Below the pieces are notes generated by a model. The model saw only the letters and a list, made by a program, of their open reading frames with translations, was not told the origin of the DNA and did not search any database. Positions 47,401-60,600 of a stretch of DNA of 64,000 nucleotides are shown here, in pieces. How positions within the stretch are numbered: the first letter of the stretch is position 1; the number at the start of each line of letters is the position of its first letter. A program made the position numbers and the translations under genes. This DNA is from Colias croceus (lineage: Eukaryota; Arthropoda; Insecta; Lepidoptera; Pieridae): the NCBI RefSeq assembly GCF_905220415.1, contig NC_059538.1, positions 7,006,001 to 7,070,000 of the forward strand. The letters run 5' to 3'.

Positions 47401-48659
47401 ACTCATATGCAATACCACGGTGTGGCGGTCGTTGATACTAACAAAATGCATCTTATAATTGTACGTCCTTATAATAAAAATTAAATACACTATGCATAGA
47501 TAGAAATTATTCTCTTATTGAATATACGAGTAATGAAAACATCTAATTAGGGTAAATAAATACTATGTTATAATAAGCGAACATTAAGTTAAATAAATAA
47601 CTTTAAGGAGGGTGGGCGCAAACAGAACTCGTCATAATTAATACTTAACAATAAATGCCCTTGAAGACGAACTTTACACGTATCGTTAACATCACAGAAC
47701 AAAAGCGATGCGCAATTGTAATCTTTTCATTGTTTACTTTTACAAGGGAAATTGTTTAACGTAAATGTGCTTAATAGTTATCACTATTTTAAAGAAATTT
47801 CTAAAATGATCGACGAAATTAGCGATTGTATGTAATTTTTTTTTTTTTTTTTGTATAGGCGGTTACTTTTTACGAAATGTCTCGCAATTGCGCATCGCTA
47901 AACAAAACTACGGCTAAGCGGGAGACGCAAAACAATAAATAGGTTCAAAGCTGTTGATATAATATACTTTAATACACAGGTTGGTGCAATTTTCGGACTT
48001 TGTTTCAAGTGAAATGGCACCATATTATGTTAAGTACCGAACGTTAAAATTTACAATAATTTTATCATAGTTTTCGTAATTTAAATAACAATAAACCAAA
48101 ATATCTATTGAGTGTTCAACCATAAAAAGTATTCTAATCACTTTGGATTTGGACAACTCATAGGGCGCATAGACTAAGATTGGATTTATTATTACGCCTA
48201 TGTATTCAAGGTTAACATATCAACAGCGCGGGACTAGTCTCTTCTTGCACTCGGAAGCACCCAAGTGAACAACAAAACGAGTATACAAAATACGTTTATA
48301 CGGTGCACTGAAGCAAGGTGATAAATACATTAGCGTGATGTCGTTGCGTCCACGCTGAATCGAAAGCCAACAGTTATAATCGAAGTGTAGTCAGTAGCGG
48401 CTGATTGTATGCGCGGACACAATCCATCACTTGGGCGCGTCCAAGCGACAATGCGAACTTATCTACGTGCTGTTCGACTGACAGCCAGTATCAGTCGTTC
48501 GTATCGCGCCTACGCAATCCGTTTCTTAGACGCTTAGCAAGAAACAACGCGAACAAATATCGATGGTAGTTGGGCGCGAACTCTACACATTATTCAGTTA
48601 GAATCAATCGACTGTATCGCGTGGACGCACGCCACTGGTCGCAGCTCGTGGCGGCGCGC
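44404..48659. other. AT-rich region between HAO and the USP9X-like gene
   Basis: No supportable coding region was seen. The left end includes the HAO promoter. The right part, roughly 48000-48659, is less AT-rich and lies directly after the USP9X-like stop, so it is probably 3' UTR. The fly gene's long 3' UTR makes a longer extent possible. Many AATAAA signals exist on both strands, so no end can be chosen. Frames at 44461, 45036 and 47308 are short and unlike known proteins. Confidence 0.4.
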
Positions 48660-51600
48660 TCAGAGCGGCGCGGGGTCGCGGGGCGGCGGCGGCGCGGGGG
48701 GCGCGGGCGGCGCGAGGTGCAGGCGGCGCGGCGGCTCGTCGTCGTCGGGCGGCTCGTCGTCGTCCGCGCTGTCGCCCGCCTCGCCCGACCCGGAGCCCTC
48801 GCCCGTCTCGCGCCCCTCCTCGTCCTCCTCCTCCTCCTCGGGGCACAGCTGGTACGCCCTGCGTGAAACATAACACGGTTAGTTTTGTTATTTACAAAAA
48901 CAGACAAAAAAAAATTGTCCTATATAGAAATAATAGAATAGATTTCAAAGTCTAATTAAAGTATCAAAGTATACTTGAAATTTTCACATTGGTCAATTAA
49001 AATAAATGTTTGAAACTACAAGAATAGTAGTAGAAAAGTATATGAACTCACTTTTCTAAAGTTTTCCTTGCCGAATTACTGCGTTCAAGGAAGTATCCAC
49101 TGGATGTTTCGTTTGAAGTTCCTGGAGGCGACCACGTCCCGTACGAACCGTACCCAGAACCATACTAAAAAGAAAAATTATGAAATTATTATATATACTG
49201 CAACAATACAAAAAATGACACAAAAATAAAAAAAGACAAAAATAAAAAAAAGACTGAACATTTATAAACAGACAAAGTTTAAAAAAATGTGCTGACTGAC
49301 ACGCATGGGTGCTAGTCTGAAATGTATCAAGGCATATTTTTAATACATACGCGATCAAGCTCATCCTGCAGCCATGCGAGCAGCTGCCTCCAGCGACGTC
49401 GCGCCTCAGAATGCGTGTGCACGGCGCGCACGGCGATCGGCGCGCGGCACATCACGCCCACCAGCAGCTTCACGCACGCATATGTGCGCTTTTGGTAGTG
49501 GCTGCGTGCGCGCAGACCCGTTTCCAGCAGACCCGGCCGCTCTTCTGACACGCCCTGTTCACGTTTGGGAACAATATTAATGTACCTATGTAATATAATT
49601 CTGAATAGTTTATAACTTCATAGGTTACAATTTGCTAGAAAATAGTTCACAGTAGTGCTAAAGTAATGCATTGTATAAAAGATACATCATACATGGGTGC
49701 TTCATTAAAAGCCAAAATGGTTAACTCTGAATTATAAGGCTGCTATCAATTAAAATTTTTAATATATTATGCATTAAAATCCTACAACCATCTTTCACAA
49801 CATTACAAGTAATTGCAAAAAAAGACGAGCATCTATACCAGTTAGCACGCAAATCAGCTTGCAAAAATCCCGAGTGTACGACATGTAACACGTGTAAAAA
49901 TAAACACGAGCGTACCTTGATAGCGTTGTGCAAGCGGTGCTGCTGCCAGCTGTCCTCCATGAGCAGCAGCGCGGTGAGCGCGTCGCAGTGCCTGCGCAGC
50001 TCGTGGCAGTACGCGCAGGCCATCTGCCACAGCAGCTCCGCCAGCGCGGCGCGCGACCAGCCCGCGTGCTCCCAGCACAGGAACTGGATCAGCCGGATGC
50101 CTTCCTCGCACCCGCAGCACTCCTCCGTCAGCTTCTTCATGTAAGTACTGTTGGGAAGTTCACTCTCATTTCAATACAATCAATTACAAATATATGTTAT
50201 TAATTATAGTCCTTTTCAGCTATGATGATTCCTGTGACACTTCATCGTGTTCCGAATTACGTATTTTATGTTTAAAACGCCAAAATAATTTTAGTGCATA
50301 ATATTTTTATTTTATGGCGGCATTATTACCAAAAATATCAAAATGAAACATCTTAAGCTTATAAATCAAAAACAGTATTGTTTAGTTTAATATAATGAAA
50401 AATAAAATAAAATAACACACAAATATAATACCTACGCAATTCGTGTACATGAAATGGATCGTTGAAAAATCATACAGTTGGAAAATCATATAATCGGCGC
50501 CCATCTTGTGATCGTTTGTCAATCGAGTCAATCGTCTGTACGAGTGCGTTAGCTTTGTATACAAGTTGCATTTTTATATTGATATTTTACGTGGTATTCT
50601 GTTATTGTTACTAATTATTATTGTTAACTTTTTTTTGCTGTTGTTTGCTAAGTTTCCTTAGTTAATTGTTGGCGAAATGCCGAAAAAACTAATTTTGGTA
50701 CTTTATTCAAATCGATTTCATTTCCATATAAAATATTATCGACTATCGGAAACAATTGATATGATTTCAGTAAAGACATCTCTACACGTGTCAAAAATCG
50801 ATGTGTCACAGAAAACATCTTAGCTGGAAAGGACTATAATTGATAATTTAAAATGAATCTAACAACACAGTTACTAAAAATATCATCATTGTGAATTATG
50901 CTAAGACTATCATTGTAAATTATATTTTTTTTAGCACCTTTTGATTTAACAACCTGTTTAGTATGAACTGTCACTCACCCAGTCCTATTGTAGAGCAGGT
51001 CAGCAGCGGTGGCGGTGAGCTGTGGCCGCGGGCCATGCGTGGGCGGTGGCTCCGCGAATGGATTGGGCAGCGGGGCCGCGCCCTCCGCCGCGCCTGCCGA
51101 CTGGCACCGCGCGCTCACGTCGCAACACCGCACTAATGCGCACACCACCTGTCATATACAAATACATTATAAATAGGTAATAATAAAAAAATTGAGTAAA
51201 TAGAAAAAATTATAGGCTTCTATAATATTTCATATTAGTAAGTACACAATAGATATGAGAAACAAAATTATAATTGAACAAACCTGATGTATTTTAGCCG
51301 ACTCTGGATACTGATATTTTCCAAGTGCTGCATAGGATTCATCCATACACACCGACAGCACGATATCCAAAACTTTGAGCTAAAAACAAAATTTACATGC
51401 ATTATTATAAACCACAATAACTTTAGACTATCTATTTGGTTAAAAAAATTATATTTCACAAGTTTCCCATGTTTGTATCATCATGCGATCTTTTATATTG
51501 GAAAAATAGGACAGTATTATATTATTAAAAACATAATTCCCAATAATTAAAAAACACTTAATCGTCCAGAAACATTGTTATCTATAAACAAACACGGCAC

Positions 51601-54600
51601 AGCTGACAGCACTCAACCCACCCGGAGCAGCTGGTACTTCTCGTGCGCGCCGAGCATCGCGTACGCGTGGAACAGGTTGAACAGCAGCGGCAGGTGGCGG
51701 TGCGCGTGCGCGTCGTGGTGCGGCGCCGCCAGCGCGCGCGCGCTGCACAGCACCTGGTCCGACAGGCACGTCGCCTCCTCGCGGCCGCACCACGTGCCGT
51801 ATCCGTTGCTCACTGGTACAAAAATCGGAATGGAATATTGACCGTTGTTGACATGTAGATCTAACGAATCACCAATTAATCGCTATTTTACTTAATTGCT
51901 AGGAATCAATAACGATAACGTAAGTATTTGTAAAGTATAGGGCTATATATTTACCTGGTGGATCTTGAACTGAGAAATGTGCCAAAAATACTATGATTTT
52001 CATAAATACTATCCTAACATCACCCGAAGGACACGAGAGTAAATAATCACATAACCTGGAAATAAAAAAAAAAATATTGAAATATGATGTAATTTATAAC
52101 TTTCTGGTGCAATCTTTATTTTTGCCATTAATACATTACCTATGTGGATGTTTAAAGAGATCTGATGCAAACCACGCTCTCACACTTTGAGAACATCTTA
52201 AATGCTGGCAAAGAATGTCGTGCCTGAAAAAAAATATTTATAATATGAAATAGCGATCATATAATACCATTTTAAGAATTATTAACGGTTACAAATTGCG
52301 GAAAAGCATACGAACATGTTTAAATGTTCACATTTTTTCCTGACTTATAAAACTGAAAGATACATCGCGTAAATAATAATAATATTTACCAGTCGGTCGC
52401 TGGACCACGTAAAGTTTTCTTTGTGTGAAAACCAACTTGGAACAAAAACTTTGTAGCCATCTGAACAGCTAACATTGACATTTCTTCGTGTTCTTGGCCC
52501 TTAAAATAAATCACAATTATTTTTTTTTTCATAAATGAAATATTATGTTTTGAGAATGTATAAGTCTTGAGAAATGAATATTTACCCAAACAGCACTTTG
52601 CGATCCAGGGTGAACTTGTAACCTCATGAAACATAATTTCTTCATGAAATTAAAATGTTCTAAACTAAACTGATCTTGATTGTGACAGAATGCAATGTTG
52701 CTTCTACGAACGGAATTCCAAATAGGTCTCGGTATGGCACTTTCCCTGTAAAAAGTACAGAAATAAATAAGTATTGAATAAAATATTTTAAGCGCAAAAA
52801 GAAGCTATTTAATTTTTAACGATATTTTTTTTTATATTGTTATTTACACAGATAAAGCATATAATTTGTATTTTTATTAATGAAATGTTATAATCAAAAC
52901 ATACTTGAGAGTCATATTTCTCATAGTTTGTTCTAGAGACGTATCTATCGTGTCCTTTCGCGTATAAAATAACATGTAAGCATTCCACCACCTTTTCTGG
53001 CGCTTGTAAGATATCCGCTTTATAGTTGAATCAAATACCTGCAAATAACATTATGCTTTTATTTTGTATACAACAATAGTACCATAAAGAACAATAGTGA
53101 TTATGTGTAATATTTAAAAAAATCTCTGTAGTATTTAGTGCAAATTATACACCACATATAACAGTTATAAACTGTATATACAGGATGTCCCATTATCGGT
53201 ATACTAAGCGCGAAGGGACTTGTAGTTTTGCATACACTGATCACGTAAAAAATACTTAATCAACAAAATTACACCTAAATTTTTACTTAAAATTCATGTT
53301 TTCTTCTCTAGCTTCTAGCAGCCGGCATATTATGCTTCGCTAATGTGAGCATTTTATCTATGAAAACATAATATTAAACGATAGCTCACGTATGGGTGGC
53401 AAGTTGGGCGGGTTGCTTGTTAGGGGTGTACACAAAGAGTTTTAAGTATTCATCTATTTGAAAAAAAATGCATCTGGAATTTTATAAGTATTTTTTACGT
53501 ACTCAGCGTATGCAAAACTATAACCGCCATTGAGCTTAGAATACCGACGGTGGGACACTCTGTAGAGTATAGATACAGTTTACATTAAAAATAAAGGACA
53601 CATACAATAAATTGAACTCAAACAAATTTGAATAAAAATGAATTTCCTCTACCTCTCCCATATATTCGCCGCCAAAGCACTGCGCCTTCATCTCGTCATC
53701 ATCGTGCATAGCGCACTCGGCCACGTCACCGTCGTCCAGCTTCACCCAGCGACCCATAGAACCCGTGTCCCTACAAAACACAATATTAATGAATATTATC
53801 CTTATTATTGAAAATTCTTTAGGCGCATTGAGAGTAAAACTTCAAGGTCGTGGTAGGGCAATACCGTTATGTCATATACTAATATAGAGTAAGGCAACGA
53901 TTTTGGTATCTTTGAATCTTGCCAAAGACGTTTCACTTCTGACTTGTGTGCTTTGCACACTCCTTTTCGTCGTATTTTTTTAATCTTATAAATACATATT
54001 TCGAAATAATAACCCGTTACAGTATGTACTTAATTAATAGGGATATTTAAAATCATCAATTTTAAATAATTAGCTTCCTTATAGAAATAAGCTGTGATAT
54101 TACTGTGTTCATTCATGAGTAAACAAACATTTTTTTTTAATACCAGTAACTATAATCTGTTATAACGAGAAAAGTCCTTGACAGATTTCTACCTCAATAA
54201 TACATAAGAGTAATAATGTCCCCCGGAAGCCTGCCCGGAGTGTACGACGATCCCGCTCAACTCGTACTGAGTGTACCGCGGATCTTTCTCGCAATTCTCA
54301 CTTCCTTCCCAAAGAGCTCCTTCGCCTTCCGCACGTGCTAGACCCCACGCTAAAAAACATGAAGGAATTATAATTAATTGCTTTACTGAATTTATTTTGT
54401 TGGGATATAACTCGTAATTATGATTTATTTTACCTGTATAGGGTTCCACGTCCAACTCGCGCGGAAATTCAAAGTAATCATTAAATTTTATTGCACAGAC
54501 TTTTTCAAAATCGTATTCAAATCTTTTAAGTTGTATGACTAGAACTGGAGGCAGTTTATTTAAACATAATCTTTTCACTGTTACCACCTGAAAGTAGAAT

Positions 54601-57600
54601 AAAAATTGTGTGAGTCTCAATATAATATTCAAATTTAGATAAAATAATAATTTTAACGCTAGTTAAAATTATAAATAATACCTTTTTGCTACACTTATCA
54701 CAATAATAGGCATCTGCGCCTTCTAATAATTCGCCGCGTACATATGCCTCTAACGACTCCTGTAACCGCGACATATTCCTTATGTCTAAAGATACTACGC
54801 TGAATGGCTCTTCCTTACAATACCTAAAAACCATCACACAATATTATGAGAGAAAAGGAAGGAACTATTTCATTAAAATGATAAAAAATTATTAAATTTA
54901 CTCTTCAATACAATATTTTGAGCTTCCAATCCATTGTATTATATTTTATTAACTCAATTTCTTTACCTGTGTGGGCACCCTTTACATATCTTCTGGTCGG
55001 AATATGTTCCTCCCATAGTTTTGGCCATTAATTGTTCTTGACCTAAAGATTTAAGCGCTTCATCTAGAGACTCTACTAGCGACATAAAAAATTCCACTGC
55101 GTCTTGTTGTTCACGTAAATTCACAGGTTCGCCTTGCAATCTAAAACCGTAAGATATTACAAAATGGCTTTAACTTTTATATAGTTTATTTCAGTTTATA
55201 AAGGCCATTTATTACCTGAAGTGTGCCCATAATCCCCGAGGAACATAATACTGAAGTTTACTGTAATGTAAATGCGCAAATATCGCTTGCACTTGCTTTA
55301 ATATGGTGATGTTGTAGTCGCCGCTATTCTGGTAAAATAAAGCTTGATATATTATTTTGCATTAAATTAAGAGAATTACTATGAAAGAAATACACTATTA
55401 TTATTATTACCTCTGTATTATTTTCTATAATGTTGTGGTGATGTATTTCTCCAGAAAAATCTTCATTTGGATCTGTAGCGGCGCCTAATAATTGAAGAAA
55501 AGCAATTAGTGGACTCGTGAGAATGGCATATAGCCAAGTTGTTATTATATCTAAACGTGGAAATGTTCAGGTATTCACATGTGAGGAGCTAAGTGGTGCT
55601 ATTATACTATTAATAGTTTAAATGGAATCTGCCTTACCTTGCACAGTGAGAAGTGCATCTCGTACTGCGCGCACGCAGTACAGCTGCTGCAACACCGAGT
55701 TCATATAACAGGTGGCACCCGCATTCTTCAGCCCAACAAGACCAGCGCCTGGACGTGGGCCCACGCACGGCATGTATTCCCATTCGGATAGCGGCATATT
55801 TTTATCTATGGAAATAACAAAAAAAAAACTGTAAATCCTACTTATTTTAACTTTGCAATACCTAAATCAATAGAATAATACAGTCCAAATTTGATGAAGT
55901 GAACTCTTAGTTTTATAAAGAATTTTTTTAAGACATTATATTTAAGTAACTTTATCCAACTATGTTTCCTTTACTAGTTAGGTAACTAAAAACGTATTTA
56001 TAAATAATCCTACATACTATATCTCATACTATTCTCTACTTGAGCTAAAAAGGCGCAACTAACCGCTATAGAACATGAGGTGCAGCAGGTTGGCGAGCGC
56101 GGCCATGTTGGGCACGCAGCCGTGCACGAGCGCCAGCAGCAGGTCGGCGGCGGCGGCCACGGAGCCGGGCGTGCGGCACAGCGGCGTGGGCACGTCCTCG
56201 CTCGTGCTGGGGCCGCTCGCGCCGCGCTCGCCGCCCTCCGACATGCGGCACCACGCCCACGAGTACGGCCAGAGGAACTCTGTTGCCACTTCCTATAGCA
56301 CAAATGACACATGATAATGATTAAAACAATTAATTTAACAGCTGAAAACTTTCTGCCAAAAAGTTATATGTATATGTATGTTTATTGTTATTGTTTTTAA
56401 ATAAAAAAAATCCTTCGACATTAGATTAAGATTATTATCCTATTAGAATATTTTACTATAGTATAGTTAGAAGTACCTTGATTAAACCTGCATCTTTATG
56501 GTCAGGGTGTGCACCATATTGAAATTTAACTTGAGCTGGCACATGTGTAAAGAGCTCTTTGGTGAGATTCAAATGTCCCTCCAGTAAAGTGTCTTCAAGG
56601 GCTTCGGGATTTGTGCGAACAGCGCGTAACCAAGCAACCTATATACATCAAGATATTAATAATGCACAGTAAATAAATAATAATAATATTTGAGATAACC
56701 ATTTATTATAAACTGAAAAGAGTAAGTATATGTATACAAGATAATAATTTCATGTAAATAACTATAAATGTAACAAAGTTAAAGTGCAACTACAAAATTT
56801 TTTACTGTCTTTGAAAAAAACTGTTTTATGTACCGGTCATTTAATATATTTTTTTCTTATAATAATTCAAAAGCGCTGCTAAACGAAATCTATAACAACA
56901 AATAATTAAGTTTTAACATTTCAACTTTATAATGTAGTCTCGCACATACCTCAGTGGCCAGATCGTCCAGCGTCCTGGCCGTGGGCCCGGCGAGCGCGAC
57001 GAGCCGGCACAGCAGCTGCAGGAACTGGTGCGCGTGGCGCGAGTGCGCGGCGAGGCGCGGCAGCGTGGCGGCGCCGCCCGCCCCGCCCAGCGCGGCCAGG
57101 GCGCAGCGCGCGCCGCCGCCGCCGCCCCACGCGCACATCGACAGCAGCTGCTCCGCGGACGACACGCGCACCTACCACACATCGTACATTTAACGCATTT
57201 CATTCATTGAGATATACATATAGAGACGACACCGCCTATATCACTAATGTTCCGCTCAACATACGTCATATGGCGTATCTGCACGCTCATTTTTTATTTG
57301 TTTTAAAGTGAAACGCATCAAATATGCCTTCGTGTGTTACGATATTGCACAAATAATACGGAAAAGTGCAAAGGAATAACTTTCATCGGTAAGTGCCTAT
57401 GCCTAACTAGATAATAATTTTTAAAACTTAGTTAGAGCAAAAAAATGGCGCACAGATTTTGTTCGTGGTGTCTCCTCCATACGTAGTACTATTATCTCAA
57501 TGATTTCATTGCTCATTTTGCATTAAATACCACACTGTTAGTCGATAGACTCAATAATTACCAAATTAAACAAATAAACTACAATATGAAATGCAACTGA

Positions 57601-60600
57601 CTTTATTCAAGTACTAGTAAATTTCATTATTAAATAGATTATATGCAACCAGCTCATTATAGCGTTTAGAAGATTCGATCAGATCATAATAGCCATTGAG
57701 ATATTGTAAAAGAGGTACCTGAGCGCTGGGGCAGTCTATCATCAAATACAAAGCAGTATCCTGCCACCAAGACTCGTGTAATAGATCTTCAAGATGTCCT
57801 CCGCCAAGAGCCATGCAAATTGTAACCACCTCCATACACTCTCGAACCACTAAAAAAGCGATATCAAGTAATAATTAAGGAAACATTTTTACATATCAAA
57901 TCATATCCATAAACTTGAAAGTCTTTTTATATTACACATGTATTGTTACACAGTTTCATACTAACATGTAACATCATCCGAATGCACTAAGCCTGAAATT
58001 TCTGAGGGTTGGGCCACAGAGTAGGTAAGTGCGTAGAGAGATCGCACTGTGGCTGCTGTTGGCACGCGCCACCACACTAGCGAGGACACTGATTCACTAT
58101 CTTCACCACTTGTCACCATCTGTAGAATTAAAATACGAGATATTATCACATAACATGATTTGATTGTTCATGTAAAGTTTAAAATTCCAATACGTTACCT
58201 GCTCTCCAAGTGTGTTTGCTAATTTCTCTGCAATAGCCTTGACGATTATTTCGCAGTTGTGGTTTGGTACAGACTGTAATGCTTCTCGCAATATTGTGAC
58301 GTCCATTCTAAAATACAATCCATTTTTAAACTACACATTTTAAAACCGGTGTTTTATTAATTAAGTTTATTAATTTATCATAATTAGTTACCTAAATTCC
58401 TTATCAACTGAGGTATCAGACCCATCAGGAGCGAGAATTTCAAAAAGATGTCCCAGTGTGTATAAAGCTAATTTTGCTAGCCTCACTAGTGCTAAGTACC
58501 CAACTCTGAAAAAAAGGAAAATTATTTTGATACATACAAAAAATCTCGAGTAGTCAGTAAATCTCCAGACATCAAATTATTAATATGTACCTGCGCGTAT
58601 GTGGTGCGGCGCCCTTCAGAAACTCATTGTCAGACAAACATTGTACCAAGAGGGGAGCTTTTTTTACACAAGCTAGTTGAAAGCTGCGATTACGCTCCAA
58701 TCTGGTGTCTGATGACGGCATCACCATACTGTATAAAACCTAAGTAACAAAATTCAAATATTTTACTTATAATATCAAATACAATCAATTACGTTTATGG
58801 CAATTATTTTCAATAAACTACCTCAATGTTATAAGCAACGGCGGGTGGCGCTGGCCCGTACAGCATATCCTTTAATTTGGAATCATCTCTACACAGTAAT
58901 GCTTCTGTTAACTTCTCTACCTGAAATCACACAGTCATTTAATTTTTAAGAAATATTATTTTATGCTATTTTAGCAGCAATTTCTCGTTTAGTGTTCTAA
59001 TTTTTTTGTTTACAACATATTTCTTGTTATAATGAAAAATTCAAATATACATACTGTTAACTTATGCGGTGGACATATTTGCGAAAGAAGATGTGCAGCC
59101 TCCGTTAGTGGGATGTGTCCTTTGGTAATACCGACATGCTCTAATTCCAATATAAACGGTAAATACCAAGAGCCTTGTGAAAAAATCTGCAATAAAAGAT
59201 TCAATAAATTGTAAAATAAAACTGAGTGAACTTGAGTTCTGAAAGTACTAGCTTACCGCCCGCGGCTTCGCTCGCTTTGTCTAAAACCTAATAAAATATA
59301 TAACTAAAACCTTCCTCTTGAATCGCTCTATCTATGAAAAAAATAAAAAAATGTGTGCGTGTACTAGAGTACACACGTAAGAAGTGAAACTTAGGGATAA
59401 GAAAAAGTTGGCGCGTAACGCAAAAATGTCACGCCTACGGCGTAACGCAAAAATGTCACGCCTACAGCGTAACGCAAAAATGTTACACTAAATTTTTGTC
59501 CAACCCCGATAAAGAAGTTTCACTTCTAAAACCGCATCAAAATCCGTGATAAATACGATAAAAATCCGTAGCGTAGTTTTAAAGATTTAAGCATACAAAG
59601 GGACATAGGGACAGAAAAGGCGACTTTGTTTTATACTGTGTAATGATAATTTTTCTATCACACCCTACAAAACATCACATAATTAAACATAACATAGTTC
59701 TAATGCCTTTTCTTACTTAATAATAATTATGAACTTAATTTTTATGACAATGTCTCAGACAAATACTAAAATATTCTTACCACACCAGGCAAAGCGTGTT
59801 CCGGTGTCGGCGGCACCGGTGGAGAGGTGGCGCTCGAGTCGCTGCTCGACTCGTTGGACGAGCCACATCCACCACTGCCGCATACTTGACCGTCATACAC
59901 CTAACATAAATTATTGAGTATTGTATATTTACACAAAAAAATAGTTATATTTAATTTAGAAATTCTTTAAAAGCAATATTTTCTCATTAAATTCTGAAAT
60001 ATTGAAGCTTAAATATTGGTATAATTTATAAGTACCTTGGCAACAAGAATAGTCTTGTCTCTGAGTGGGATTTGTGAAAGTATTTTCCTGTCGTGACTTG
60101 AATCCAAAAGTTCACCATTCACATACAATTCTAACTTATTTATATACATTTCCAGTTTGATACTGCTCTCTGATGTACACTTTAACCTATAAAATGTTTT
60201 TAATTCAAATTATAAATTCTTAATTCAAAAAATGTATTCTAATGTTTACTTGGTTGTTTTATAAATAGTACCTTCTCTGAACAGCCACGCGCAATGAGTG
60301 AAGAGTTTCATTAGAATGTGAAAATAATTCAATATCATCGATTTGTCTTTGGCCTGTTTGAAAATTAAATCTGACTATTATAGTACACTGCCGTCCCCTG
60401 CCCGACCTGTAAATCGGCAGTATCTGACGATCCGCCGAGAACCTTCTATCACATTCGTTTATATATTCTTGTATGGCACGAATTACTCTACACATCTTTG
60501 TACAACTCTCAGTCCCGTCTGAAACAAACAATATTACACTTAAACTTGGCAACAATAATAAACTGGTCCTATAAATTTGTAAAAATAAAATGTATCTTTA

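Noticed and set aside
48570..48907. Long Arg/Ala/Gly-rich frames on both strands around 48570-48907
   Set aside because: They are shadow frames of the GC-rich last coding exon of the USP9X-like gene, which has the correct frame, acceptor and stop.
49721..50203. Several frames on both strands around 49721-50203
   Set aside because: Only the minus-strand frame at 49916-50147 joins in frame to its neighbours as a USP9X-like exon; the others are shadows.
56010..57210. Several overlapping Arg/Ala-rich frames at 56010-56312 and 56890-57210
   Set aside because: They are other reading frames of two GC-rich USP9X-like exons; only one frame joins its neighbours.
57614..57718. Extension of a USP9X-like exon past 57719
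   Set aside because: The reading stays open for 34 codons, but a good GT donor ends the exon at 57719 and the next exon joins in phase; the extension has no family resemblance.
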